Of a stretch of DNA of 64,000 nt, positions 23,752-34,022 are shown piece by piece. Numbering within the stretch: the first letter of the stretch is position 1; every line of letters begins with the position of its first letter. The position numbers and the translations under genes are program-made. The stretch covers positions 1,054,001 through 1,118,000 of the forward strand of contig OZ251223.1 of assembly GCA_965240325.2 (NCBI GenBank). The letters are read 5' to 3'. Below the pieces are notes generated by a model. It saw nothing but the letters and a program-made list of their open reading frames with translations. It was not told the DNA's origin and did no database searches. This DNA comes from Rebecca billardiae RCC1528. Lineage: Eukaryota; Haptophyta.

Positions 23752-24932
23752 TCAGAAGCGAACGTCATCCTGCCAAGCAGGCTCATCGCCCCAACGATCA
23801 ACAGGCATGGAGTTCTGCCGGTAGGGCTTCTCGTGCTGCGAGATGTCGGCGCGCAGGTTGAGCAGATCGTCGCAGGCCGTCTGTGTTGTCTTCAGGAACG
23901 CCGTGGTGTCAAACGTGCACAGCCTGCCATGAAAGGGATCGCGCATCTCGTGTGCGACCGCGAGGATGGCTGAGAAGAACGCGCTGAGCACCACTGCGAG
24001 CGGAGCAGCGTGCCACTGCATATGTGAGGCGAGGGCGCACGGCATGACCACGCAGCAGTACAGCATCGTCACCACCTCCGCGGCAAGGATGAATGGCTCA
24101 GGGATACCCTGGTTCAGGTACATGACAATGTCCGCCGAGCCACCGCGCATGTGCGACACATTGGACTGCACCTGGTACATGATGTTGCCGCGCCCGATCA
24201 TGCTCTCCGCGGCGGTGAGCTGGGCATAGAACGACGAGAGGAACCACTGGTACGCCTGCGCCCGTCACGCGCCCGAGCATGGGCACAGCGGGCGGGAAAG
24301 GGGGCAGGGCAGGGACTCAGACTGAGCGCCTACGCACATGGTAGCCCGCCACGCTCGACTCGCCGCGCGCGCGCACGCTGGGCACATACAATGTTGTACC
24401 GTGCCGTCTTCGCCTGCTCCAGTGCCTTGTGCTCGCCGCCGTCCTTGTCGAGCAGACCGAGCTCGCACAGCGGCTCGAGGCTGGTGTCCTTGTGCCCTGC
24501 CTGTAGGCTCACGACATGCGCCATCAGCAGGTAGCGCGCAAGCGTGCGGCGCCCCTCCCGGGATCGATCATCCATTCCGTTCAGGTAGGTGCAGAGCATC
24601 ACCATCGTGTCGATCGAGCGGCCAAGGACGGCGCCGGCCAGGTCGCGTAGCTTCCACCACCGGCCATACCCAGTAGACATGTAGAAGCCAAGCGCAAAGG
24701 TCACACACGTCGTGAGCAGAGGGAAGGCCTTCTCTAGCACGGCTACGGCCTTGGTCACCGACACGCGATGCGGGTCCTCCGGCGGAAGCGTGCTTGCCTG
24801 CGCAAGGAGCCGACACATCCCGTACGTGACTGCGAGCGATGCACACACAATCGGCGCAATAACCTCGCCAAGCGCCAACGCCACGCCGACGCGCGGCTGC
24901 GTCGGCGTGCCACGTGAGCGCGCGCGCAACAT
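23752..24932 (-). CDS. Bestrophin-family anion channel
   Basis: Exons 24932-24390 and 24255-23752 (348 residues), one 134-bp intron with donor GTATGT, phase 0, joining ..RYNI to AYQW... Family signatures: FALGFYMSTGYGRWW (residues 79-93), matching the bestrophin FYVSLVVxRWW segment; RRTLARYLLMAHVVSLQ; LCELGLLDKD; and near the C-terminus AVAHEMRDPF, matching the ..EELxDPFG segment. Bestrophins form pentameric Ca-regulated chloride or bicarbonate channels; algal and plant members often sit in thylakoid membranes, but no clear transit peptide is visible here, so location is open. The ATG at 24932 is the only good start in frame; an upstream exon is possible because the N-terminus is short. Confidence 0.8.
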
Positions 24933-25943
24933 GGTCGGTGCACGGCCGGTGGTAGTGTGACGCGTGTCACAAGGATTGGCCGGCCTCGCGAGGTCGCTAC
25001 GCTGGTCGCGACTCGGACACTGACACCGGCGCGCAGTCTGAAGTCCGGGCCCACGTTCGCTCGCGGCTCGACACTCAATGACATCAGACTCACTTCAGAC
25101 TCTGTCGCCTGCCTGAGCTGTGTGCGTCTCTTATTCTTAGTAAACTGTATGACTGGCTAACTTCAGACTCGTGCCGACTGAGTGCACTCGAGCGAAAACG
25201 TCCCAGGCTAGGTAGTAGGTCAGGTGTCGCCGGCACTGGGCTCGGACAATAAGACTACTTTAGCCGTTTAGGAGCTCGGGCGAGCTCCGAGTCTGCCAGA
25301 CTAGGAGCTCGCCCACTACTCACTAGGCCGTGGCGAGCCGCCACACAGCCGGGCCGTTCTGTCTTCTGATGACCGGGCGAGAGCTCTCCTAATAAGTCTG
25401 CCCATTTAGCCGGCGACACCTAGCCTGGGAGTGGGACCAATGGTCGTACCGTTGGGAGTGACGTTAACGTGAAAACGTCGTTAACCCGACGTTGTCGCTC
25501 GAGAGTCGAGTGCACTCCGGCTCATCCAAGCGGCCTGGTAACTGACCCGGCGGAACCGTCAAGTCCGACGTCAACCGACGCCGACGGATTATAAATTCCC
25601 GGATGATTAGCTACGGTAGTTAACGGCGGAGTCAGACGGACCCGGCGGGACAAGCAACTCTGAACTCAACTACTCAAGCATCACTGAGTCGGCCGTTGCC
25701 TGACAGACACTAGTCACTACTCTAAGTCTATTAGAAGGCAGCCTAGGCGGCACAAGGCAATTTCCACCGATCATAGTTAGAGTCTGCTTATTATAAAGTA
25801 AAAATTTTGACCGATAATTGCTAAGGGTCGAATCCGTCACTTGCTTGACTCACTTCCGTCCGAGGACGGCGCGACAGTGCCCGACCCGGCGCGGACCCGC
25901 CCCGGCGGCCGCCGGCCGTCAGTCGGCCGAGAGGGGCGAAGCC
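24933..25943. other. Intergenic gap with an inverted repeat, no gene seen
   Basis: Upstream of the bestrophin start and downstream of the GT8 gene. It contains an inverted repeat at 25201-25234 / 25409-25430 bounding about 230 bp, and several short palindromes near 25265-25310 and 25455-25490. Composition is mixed and not coding-like. Confidence 0.5.
25201..25430. repeat. Inverted-repeat-bounded 230-bp segment
   Basis: The left end (TCCCAGGCTAGG, then after 12 extra bases TGTCGCCGGC) is the reverse complement of the right end (GCCGGCGACACC then TAGCCTGGGA). It could be a small non-autonomous element or a hairpin. No target-site duplication is evident. Confidence 0.45.
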
Positions 25944-27188
25944 TTATCGGAAAAAGAGAGAGCCACCCTCTCCTGACACCTCGGGGTGGCATTTGCGGTG
26001 GGTGAATGCGACGTCGATCGGCGCCGAGCGCGTCGTCTCCCACGCAGAGGCATTCACAGAGGACACGTTCATGCTTTGAGCGATTCGATGAATGCACGCG
26101 AGATGCACTTTCCAGTGCTTCGTGCAGTGCGTGGCCTGGGCAGCGGATAAGACCGTCTCGCCTGTGTGCGCCATGGCTCCGAGGGATTCGACGCCATCTC
26201 GAAGGTAGACGTAGCGTTTCCCAACGGATTTCAACTCGCGCGGCCATCTGGTCACTGGGTCCCCCTTCAACCACCTCTCCAGACCTGCGCAGCTGAACAT
26301 CCCATATGGCTTCGACGCGCAGTGCGGGAGACACCAGCGCGCGCGAGGCTTGTATCCGGGCGGCCGCTGCAGGGGGAGGTCTGCGCCAAGCGCGTGCTTG
26401 ACGCGCATCATGTAGAAGAAGAAGCCCTGATCGAGCGGGGCAGCGAAGAAGCGCCAGTCGTTTCGGCGCAGCAACCGGTTCGGGCTCGTCGCGGGCTTTG
26501 CCAGCCACGCATCATCTGCCTTGGGGATCACGTCACGGGGAGGCCCTCTGAGCTCCCAGCCGTGCGTCCGGTTGTAGTTTGCATCGGCCATCTCCAGCAC
26601 GCGCAAGCCCTCCTCGTACAGCCGGCGGTCGGGCCGGAACAGGAGCCAGCCCCCGTTCACGGGCGAACTATGGTCTGGTTCAGACACCAAGCGGAGACCA
26701 CGCGCACGCATCTGTGTCATGACAAGGCGCCAATCCTCCGCGACGAGGTGCGGCCAGCGCGCGAGCCTGGGCGTGAGCGGCAGCATGTCCATGTCCACGT
26801 AGCACACAAACTCCGCGTCCACAACGTTCATCGCCGCCCATTTGTACAGGCATCGCGTGTGCACGCGTGCATCCGGCGACACGTACTCTGTTGGCGCATG
26901 TGCCACCGCCGCGACGAGCGCAGGGTCGCGCTTGGGATGAGTCCTGATCACAACGCCGTTCGGGGCGACTTTAGTGCCCTCTGGGAAGCAGTTGGTGAGC
27001 AGATCGAGTGCGCCGCGCCGGCCCTGCACCTTGGTGACGATCGACACCAATTCGGACGCGCGCTCCACCCAGACGCCCATCGGGCACGTGACAAAGGTCG
27101 AGGTGCAGTACTGCTGCTTCTCGTAGTACCCGAGCAAAGCCAGGGAGAGGAGGAAGGTGCGGCGCTCGCTCACGCCACCAGCCGGCAT
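25944..27188 (-). CDS. Glycogenin-like glycosyltransferase family 8 protein
   Basis: A 414-residue single-exon protein. It follows the GT8 plan: an N-terminal sugar-nucleotide domain (FLLSLALLGYYEKQQY), RCLYKWAAMNVVDAEFVCYVDMDMLPL with the metal-binding DxD as DMD, PVNGGWLLFRPDRRLYEEGL, and DQGFFFYMM. It should transfer a sugar from an activated nucleotide to a protein or glycan; donor and acceptor are unknown. The start is the ATG at 27188; the longer frame to 27218 opens with TTG. There is no clear signal anchor, only a mildly hydrophobic N-terminus. Cys-rich C-terminal half suggests lumenal residence (inference). Confidence 0.78.
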   Translation of the reverse strand: MPAGGVSERRTFLLSLALLGYYEKQQYCTSTFVTCPMGVWVERASELVSIVTKVQGRRGALDLLTNCFPEGTKVAPNGVVIRTHPKRDPALVAAVAHAPTEYVSPDARVHTRCLYKWAAMNVVDAEFVCYVDMDMLPLTPRLARWPHLVAEDWRLVMTQMRARGLRLVSEPDHSSPVNGGWLLFRPDRRLYEEGLRVLEMADANYNRTHGWELRGPPRDVIPKADDAWLAKPATSPNRLLRRNDWRFFAAPLDQGFFFYMMRVKHALGADLPLQRPPGYKPRARWCLPHCASKPYGMFSCAGLERWLKGDPVTRWPRELKSVGKRYVYLRDGVESLGAMAHTGETVLSAAQATHCTKHWKVHLACIHRIAQSMNVSSVNASAWETTRSAPIDVAFTHRKCHPEVSGEGGSLFFR

Positions 27189-28064
27189 CGTGCCGCGTAT
27201 TTGCCGTGAGCCGTGCAAACGGACTCCAGCCAGATCTAGACGACCAAGGACGCCAGCTTTCGTATAAAAAACACGACGAAGCTGGAGGCCCCCGACGAGA
27301 GCCGCCTTCGGATCGGGGCGGCCCCTCTCCCGCTGTGCCGCTTTCGGCGCACGCTCGGCCGGTGCGGCGGGCGACGTGTGTGCGCGCCTCGCTGCTCGCG
27401 GCGCGTGCGCTTCGGCTAGCTAGCACACGTCTCCTGACGCACAAGTCGAATGACCGCAGCTGGGATGGCCTTTCGCGCCGCAAGGACGCGTGCGAGGCCG
27501 GTTGCCGCGGCCGAGCGGCGTGGCCGTGCTGCCTGCACGTTGGGCGTCCATGGACGTGGCTTCGCCGCGCGCGCTGAGGCTGGCGAGCGTCGCGACCAAG
27601 ATCAACGACGCGCGCGACGCACCATCTGCCCGCTTCCTTGCCTCCGACGCACGTCTTCTGCGGGCAGCGGCGACTCGCCCGCCCATGCGTGGCGAAGCCG
27701 CCGCATCAGCCGCGCTTTGGAAGCCCGTTGGCCAAGCAAGAGCAGCAGCTAGCGCAGAACATGACATTTATTCGTATTGAAAAGCGCAGCAGATCTGAAA
27801 AGACCGGAAGCAGGCGTTTGTCGGCGGTTTGTCCAGCTGGCGCAACGCCCATGGACTGATGGAGGCACGCTCCCGCAGGTCTGCAGCCGCCGGCGTGGCG
27901 GCGTCGCTGCCATCATCGTTGTCAGTGTCACAGACACAGTCACACTCACTAGCTACATGACAGCCTGACTTCAGGCTCAGCCTGAGGCTGGTGGCGGCGT
28001 GCGCGCCGGGAATAACAGATTACAAGTCCGCGATGACCGGGATCGTAATTTAGACGTACTACTA
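27189..28064. other. Gap upstream of GT8, no gene recognised
   Basis: Holds the GT8 promoter. Several open frames at 27420-27780 on both strands are Arg/Ala-rich and look like GC artefacts. TATAAAAAA near 27264 points rightward, away from the GT8 gene. The 794-bp element begins at its right edge. Confidence 0.4.
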
Positions 28065-28858
28065 CAGTCCTCTCAACAATAAATTACCCTATGGAGAGCA
28101 CACCTGCACATCACACCTTCTCCTGGCCGCCTAGGCTTGCATGACGGGCACCTGCGGCCCCAGCACTCTCCATTCGGTCGAGCTGCACCCACCCATCATG
28201 ACTTCAGCCGGGTGAGTGACAATTGGAGGACTCCTCTGGGCAGCACGTGAAGCCGGCCAGCTCGGACGTGACAGTGGCCGACAGGCTCTCGACTGGCTCC
28301 CACACCCCTTTCAGCCCAGCTTGTAGCACAGCGCGCCGCTGATTTTCGGCGGAGCCTCGTGTGCTGTGCTACAGGGCATACCCAATCAGCAGGTGGGCCG
28401 CTGGCAGGCTAGGTGCATCTGGTGCACTGTGGTGGCCATTCCCCGACCACCACCCGCAGAGACGTGGCCTGCGCACTGAAACAGCACTGCTCACGCCAGG
28501 CTGTGCTGCTAGGCTGGCTGCTAGGCAGTATCAAAGGCCATCCAGCTGCAGCGCCAGGGCCCACTATACAGCTGCTACACTCCCAGCCAGCCAGCCCACA
28601 GCCTGCTCAGGGGGTGAATTTCCATCCCTGCCTGCCCTCGTGGTGGTCCAGCACCCCCGCGCAGCACCCGTCAGCCGGTTGTGCACCTGCATTCAATTTA
28701 TCTGACTGACTCAGCCCACACACCCGCCCAGCTCATACCCACCTGGTCTGTGAGGGCTATAGGTGCAGTAACAGATAGCATGCAGCAGTGGGCCTCAAAC
28801 AGTGACTGAGCTGGTATAGACAGCCAAACACAAGGGTAACCAATTGTTGAGGGGACTG
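28065..28858. mobile_element. TIR-bearing non-autonomous element, copy 1
   Basis: A 794-bp element. The left end reads CAGTCCTCTCAACAAT; the right end is its reverse complement with one mismatch, and similarity extends to about 26 nt. I see no difference from copy 2 at 30603-31396. No transposase is encoded; the two overlapping open frames at 28361-28709 are short and recur identically in copy 2. The left flank ends in TA. Confidence 0.75.
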
Positions 28859-30602
28859 ATCGCCGACAGCTCATTGCTGAGGCTGCTGAGTGCTGCGAGG
28901 CAGGGGCTGCAAAGTCGAGCGCAGCTGGCGATCCAAACGCCCTAATGTAGCTATAGCGTCTTCTAGTAGTCTGTTCGGCTCCACAACGCGCCACTATGCA
29001 GCCTCCAGGCCACTGATGGCCGCGCAGGGGCCCAGATAAGTCAGCCGCCAGCCCACAGCAGCCAGCCGTCAGCTGTCGTGAGTGGCACAGCCGATGTTGA
29101 TCGACTCTGGCGCGCCCCCAGCCGCTGATTCAGCGTGAGCGGGGGCTGCGCCGAGCCCGACGCGCGCGTGAGCGTGCCGTTGGGCAGCACGGGGGCCGCT
29201 CATACCGATCAGCCGACCGATCAGCCGCCAGTCGTCAGCCGCCAGCCGCCAGCAGCCAGCTGTCGTGAGTGGCACAGCCGATATTGATCGACTCTGTCGC
29301 GCCTCCAGCAGTTGATTCAGCGTGAGCGGGGGCTGCGCCGAGCCCGACGCGCGCGTGAGCGTGCCGTTGGGCAGCACGGAGGCCGCTCATACCGATCAGC
29401 CGACCGATCAGCCGCCAGTCGTCAGCCGCCAGCCGCCAGCAGCCAGCTGTCGTGAGTGGCACAGCCGATATTGATCGACTCTGTCGCGCCTCCAGCAGTT
29501 GATTCAGCGTGAGCGGAGGCTGCGCCGAGCCCGACGCGCGCGTGAGCGTGCCGTTGGGCAGCACGGAGGGCGCTCATACCGATCAGCCGACCGATCAGCC
29601 GCCAGTCGTCAGCCGCCAGCCGCCAGCAGCCAGCTGTCGTGAGTGGCAACCGATATTGATCGACTCTGTCGCGCCTCCAGCAGTTGATTCAGCGTGAGCG
29701 GAGGCTGCGCCGAGCCCGACGCGCGCGAGAGCGTGCCGTTGGGCCGCACGGGGGGCGCCCATGCCGATCAGCCGACCGATCAGCCGCCAGTCGTCAGCCG
29801 CCAGCCGCCAGCCGCCAGCCGCCAGCCGCCAGCTGCCGTGAGTGGCAGAGCCGATGTTGATCGACTTCTTCCGTGAATTCGCCCACGCCGCCGTTGAACG
29901 TCAGCACGACGTGCGTGTGCTTCTCAAGGCGGGGCACTTTGCCGTGCTTGCATCCAACCTTGGCACGAGCGCCTGCACCAACGGGAACCTCACCCATCGT
30001 GCCGATGCCGAGGGCGGCCGGGCTTGATTGCTCTCTTTACATTACCAGGTACGTGGGTCGGCACCGGAAGCTTCTGATGAGCCGGCCGGCCGTTCGGTCT
30101 GGACCGGGCCCGGCCGCGGGCGGACGCCCGCCGACCGGCGCCGGCGGGTCTTACAAATGGTACGATACGTACAGTCATGGTCAGTACTTTAACAGTCATC
30201 CGTGGTTTTGAAAGGCTCATCCTTGGCTGAAGAGCCGCGCGGCGCGGGCACAACATGATGGCGAGTTGGCGGCGAGGAGTCACGCACGTGGCAGCAGCGC
30301 GCGTTCCTATCCCCAGGCGACGCGGCGTGACGCGCGCGTGCATGGCACGGGCAAGGCCGCGCTCGAGCGGGCTTTCAAAAGAGCCCACGCCGGCTGAGCA
30401 GTGACTGTGCGCCACACTCCGCCGCTCGTGCGCTCGCCCCCGTGCGCATGCGATTGTGGATGCTCACGTGGCACCCCAACAGCCCTCTATAAAATGGGGC
30501 GCGTGATGGCCGGCTTCCAGGCGGTGATTCCAGACGTTCAACACATCGCCAAGCTGCCCGCAAAGCACGGCTGCCCTGAGACGCCTCCTCGTGCAATCAG
30601 CA
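28859..30602. other. Segment between the two element copies
   Basis: 1744 bp holding the 187-bp satellite (29041-29867) and, to its right, GC-rich sequence with short open frames that I cannot identify: about 29842-30027 on plus and 29794-29997 on minus. A TATAAAA box near 30486 lies just upstream of an ATG, but the frame that follows is short and runs into element copy 2. Confidence 0.5.
29041..29867. repeat. 187-bp tandem satellite, about four units plus a partial
   Basis: The landmark GTGAGTGGCA recurs at 29078, 29265, 29452, 29639 and 29838, giving periods of 187, 187, 187 and 199. Each unit includes GATCGACTCTG, a TTGGGCAGCACGG-type segment and a run of CAGCCGC-like short repeats, which are expanded in the last unit. 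The same short open frame recurs in each unit, so those frames are repeat artefacts. Confidence 0.9.
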
Positions 30603-31396
30603 CAGTCCTCTCAACAATAAATTACCCTATGGAGAGCACACCTGCACATCACACCTTCTCCTGGCCGCCTAGGCTTGCATGACGGGCACCTGCGGCCCCA
30701 GCACTCTCCATTCGGTCGAGCTGCACCCACCCATCATGACTTCAGCCGGGTGAGTGACAATTGGAGGACTCCTCTGGGCAGCACGTGAAGCCGGCCAGCT
30801 CGGACGTGACAGTGGCCGACAGGCTCTCGACTGGCTCCCACACCCCTTTCAGCCCAGCTTGTAGCACAGCGCGCCGCTGATTTTCGGCGGAGCCTCGTGT
30901 GCTGTGCTACAGGGCATACCCAATCAGCAGGTGGGCCGCTGGCAGGCTAGGTGCATCTGGTGCACTGTGGTGGCCATTCCCCGACCACCACCCGCAGAGA
31001 CGTGGCCTGCGCACTGAAACAGCACTGCTCACGCCAGGCTGTGCTGCTAGGCTGGCTGCTAGGCAGTATCAAAGGCCATCCAGCTGCAGCGCCAGGGCCC
31101 ACTATACAGCTGCTACACTCCCAGCCAGCCAGCCCACAGCCTGCTCAGGGGGTGAATTTCCATCCCTGCCTGCCCTCGTGGTGGTCCAGCACCCCCGCGC
31201 AGCACCCGTCAGCCGGTTGTGCACCTGCATTCAATTTATCTGACTGACTCAGCCCACACACCCGCCCAGCTCATACCCACCTGGTCTGTGAGGGCTATAG
31301 GTGCAGTAACAGATAGCATGCAGCAGTGGGCCTCAAACAGTGACTGAGCTGGTATAGACAGCCAAACACAAGGGTAACCAATTGTTGAGGGGACTG
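30603..31396. mobile_element. TIR-bearing non-autonomous element, copy 2
   Basis: Direct-orientation copy of 28065-28858 at a constant offset of 2538 bp and, by eye, without differences. The right flank begins TA, matching the TA left of copy 1, whereas the inner flanks (AT after copy 1, CA before copy 2) do not match. This suggests that 28065-31396 may have moved as one unit or arisen by local duplication. Confidence 0.75.
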
Positions 31397-31617
31397 TAAA
31401 TTCGGCCACAATGCCCCGAATTCGGAATTCCATTCCGGCGCGGACTCGGTCACTGTGACACTACTCACTGTGACAGTCCTCCCCTAGCTGACACGGTCAC
31501 GACCAGCGAACGCGAGCCAGCCAGCTGGCGAGCGGCGCGACCTCGCCGCGGCAACTTGCAGCGCCGTCATTCGTCAGCGCTGCCTCCGCCTGGGGACGAC
31601 AGACCAACGAGGTCGGC

Positions 31618-32790
31618 TCAGGCCGCTGCTCCGCGAGAGCGGCCTGGTCGAGCCGCGAGAGCGAAAGCGAGCCAGAGGGCGAGTGCACCAAGCACGTGCG
31701 ACGACCGCGGCCACGAGTGGAGGAGGGCGCGCACGCGCGTGACGATACCGTCGTGCTTGGGGTAGATGACGCCAAGCTGCACGCGCACCGTATCCATCAG
31801 GCGCGCCATGTCCACCGTCATCTGCAGCGGCCACTCTGGACACTCGGTCGCCCCCTGCGCGAGCAGCTGTTGGATGCGCTCCACCTGGTACTTGAAGCCA
31901 CTGGAGTTGGTGAAGTTGTACGAGGAGGGCTCGGGCAGCGCGAACTCGAGGCGCACGGGGGCCTCGCCGTCCTTCTCGAGGGTCAGCTGCGTCGGGCAGT
32001 GGCTCGGCCACAGCGAGATCTTCCCCGCCGTGCCCTGGTACACGGCAAACTCCCTGGTCGCCGTCCGCATCGAGTAGGTGAGGGACGCGATGCGCGGCGC
32101 GGCGCCCGCCGCCTCGCCGGCGCCGTACTTGAGGGCGATCGCGCCGCACGAGTCCGCCCCCGTCGCCTCTCGCCAGCCCACCGCACGCACGTCCGTCGGC
32201 GACGCGCCCCAGATGAACGCGGCGCTCGCGAGGACGTAGATACCGATGTCGAGCAGGCCGCCGCCGCCCATCTCGAGGTTGTACAGCCGCGACGCGTCGC
32301 TCACCTTGGAGGCGAAGCCGAAGTCGGCGATCACCTCGACGACGTCCCCGATCGCCTTCTGCTCGATCAGCTCGAGCGCCTTCACCACCGCCGGGAAGAA
32401 GCGCGTCCACATGCCCTCCATCAGGAAGACGCCCTTCTGCCGCGCCAGCGCGACCAGCGCCTGCGTCTCTCCAGCGTTCATGCACATGGGCTTCTCGCAG
32501 AGCACCGACTTGCCGCGCGAGAGGACTGTGCGCACGCACTCGTAGTGCGACGGGTGGATCGTGCCCACGTAGACGATGTCTACCGCGCTCGAGGATGCGA
32601 GCTCCTCGTACGAGCCAAACGCGTGCTCGATGTCGTGCTTCGCCGCGAACTCCTTGGCCTTCGCTTGGGAGCGCGCGGCGACAGCGGTGATTTGGGCACC
32701 TGGCGTGATGCGCAGCGCCCGGCAGAAGTCGGATGAGATCGCCCCCGCCCCAAGGATGCCCCAGCGGCACGGCTTGGCTGACGTCGCCAT
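31618..32790 (-). CDS. Gfo/Idh/MocA-family dehydrogenase with C-terminal membrane segment
   Basis: A 390-residue protein. The N-terminal Rossmann domain opens WGILGAGAISSDFCRAL; SVLCEKPMCMN carries the family EKP motif with its catalytic lysine, and GVFLMEGMWTRFFP is typical of the trans-1,2-dihydrobenzene-1,2-diol / D-xylose dehydrogenase branch, which uses NADP. The last 30 residues contain VLGALALWLAFALAA, a hydrophobic stretch followed by Arg, which looks like a tail anchor and is unusual for these soluble enzymes. The start at 32790 is the first ATG before the Rossmann motif; upstream in-frame sequence is Arg/Pro-rich promoter DNA. It is head-to-head with the nucleotide-sugar transporter. 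Substrate is not certain. Confidence 0.85.
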   Translation of the reverse strand: MATSAKPCRWGILGAGAISSDFCRALRITPGAQITAVAARSQAKAKEFAAKHDIEHAFGSYEELASSSAVDIVYVGTIHPSHYECVRTVLSRGKSVLCEKPMCMNAGETQALVALARQKGVFLMEGMWTRFFPAVVKALELIEQKAIGDVVEVIADFGFASKVSDASRLYNLEMGGGGLLDIGIYVLASAAFIWGASPTDVRAVGWREATGADSCGAIALKYGAGEAAGAAPRIASLTYSMRTATREFAVYQGTAGKISLWPSHCPTQLTLEKDGEAPVRLEFALPEPSSYNFTNSSGFKYQVERIQQLLAQGATECPEWPLQMTVDMARLMDTVRVQLGVIYPKHDGIVTRVRALLHSWPRSSHVLGALALWLAFALAARPGRSRGAAA

Positions 32791-32882
32791 GTTGACGGGC
32801 GTCTGGAAGACTGCAAGCGATCGAGCGCGCCCTTTTCGGCGCGGGCGTGGGCGCACGCCGCCGCGTGGAGTTTTGGTCGACG
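32791..32882. promoter_or_regulatory. Divergent promoter, dehydrogenase / nucleotide-sugar transporter
   Basis: Only 92 bp separate the two start codons, the shortest divergent gap in the window. It must carry both core promoters and 5' leaders, or they overlap the coding sequences. Confidence 0.55.
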
Positions 32883-34022
32883 ATGGCCGCCAGCGACCCG
32901 GCGCCAAGGGCAGGCACACCACGGATGGCGCTCGATGCCAGCTTCCTCAAGTACGTGAGCCTTTTTGCGCTCCTAGTGCAAAACTGCCTGGTGATCATCC
33001 TGACCCGCGTCATCAAGCACCGGCACGCGGACGTGCCCTTCATCAGCTCGGTCGCAGTGCTGTGCGCTGAGGTCGCCAAGTTTGTGTTGTGCACGGGGAT
33101 CGTGAGCTCCGGCCTGCAGGAGGCACTGCGCGACTCTGGCTCGCCAGCGGCCCTTGCTCGCAATCTCGTCGCTGACTACGGCCCGAGCACCCTCAAGTGC
33201 ATGGTCCCTGCGCTGTGCTACACTGTGCAGAACAATCTGATCTACTACGCGCTCGCGCACCTCGAGATTGTTGTGTTCCAGCTGCTGTACCAGACGAAGC
33301 TGCTGCTCACGGCGGCGCTATCCGTGTGCATCCTGCGCAAGTCACTCAAGCTGCAGCAGTGGGGCGCCCTCATCGTCCTTTTCGGCGGTGTCGTCATCGT
33401 GCAGCTCTCCGGCAGCAAGCCAGGCAGTAGCGGCGGCGGCGCGGGCGCGGACCCGATCGCACACGCGAACGGCGTGATGGCAGCGGTTCTGGGCTCGGCT
33501 CTCTCCGCGTTTGCGGGCGTCTACTTTGAGCTGATCCTCAAGGGTGACATGCAAGTCTCGCTCTGGGCGCGCAACGTGCAGCTCTGCGTGTGGACAGTCC
33601 CCATCTCCATTGCGACTGTGTACTCAAACGACGGTGGCACCGTCGCCCAGCAAGGCCTGCTCGGAGGCTTCACGCCGCTCGTGTGGTCGGTCGTCGCCCT
33701 GCAGGCGTTCGGCGGCCTCATCGTTGCGGCGTGCATGAAGTACGCGGATAACATCATGAAGAACTTCGCCTCGTCGGGTGCCATCATCCTTGGCGCGGCC
33801 GTCTCGGTCTTGCTCTTCAAGTTCGAGATGACGCCCGAGTTTGTGCTGGGTGCGGTCATGGTCCTCATCTCAATGAGCTGCTACGATCCCGCCTTCTGCG
33901 ACTGCGGGGCCATGCCAGATCTCTCGCAGCTGCAGCCCGCCGCCGCCTCCGAGCTGACTTCAGCAGAGGAACAGAGAAGACTCGCCGCCGGAGATGATGA
34001 GGATGAGGACGGCGGACCCTGA
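32883..34022 (+). CDS. Nucleotide-sugar transporter (SLC35A type)
   Basis: A 379-residue, about ten-span protein. SLC35A signatures are clear: VPALCYTVQNNLIYYAL, LEIVVFQLLYQTKLLLTA, GVYFELILKGD, ARNVQLCVWTVPI, and GGLIVAACMKYADNIMKNFA. These transporters exchange a cytosolic nucleotide sugar (CMP-sialic acid, UDP-galactose or UDP-GlcNAc) for lumenal nucleoside monophosphate in the Golgi; which sugar cannot be read from sequence. The acidic C-tail (DDEDEDGG) is cytosolic. The start at 32883 is the first in-frame ATG; the longer frame opens with GTG. It fits with the glycosyltransferase and sulfotransferase genes in the window as surface-glycan machinery. Confidence 0.9.
   Translation: MAASDPAPRAGTPRMALDASFLKYVSLFALLVQNCLVIILTRVIKHRHADVPFISSVAVLCAEVAKFVLCTGIVSSGLQEALRDSGSPAALARNLVADYGPSTLKCMVPALCYTVQNNLIYYALAHLEIVVFQLLYQTKLLLTAALSVCILRKSLKLQQWGALIVLFGGVVIVQLSGSKPGSSGGGAGADPIAHANGVMAAVLGSALSAFAGVYFELILKGDMQVSLWARNVQLCVWTVPISIATVYSNDGGTVAQQGLLGGFTPLVWSVVALQAFGGLIVAACMKYADNIMKNFASSGAIILGAAVSVLLFKFEMTPEFVLGAVMVLISMSCYDPAFCDCGAMPDLSQLQPAAASELTSAEEQRRLAAGDDEDEDGGP

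Noticed and set aside
27258-27275. TATAAAAAA as a TATA box
   Set aside because: It points away from the GT8 gene, and no convincing gene lies to its right.
28065-31396. LTR retrotransposon with the 794-bp copies as long terminal repeats
   Set aside because: Ends are CAG..CTG with inverted repeats rather than TG..CA. There is no primer-binding site after copy 1, no polypurine tract before copy 2, and no gag or pol.
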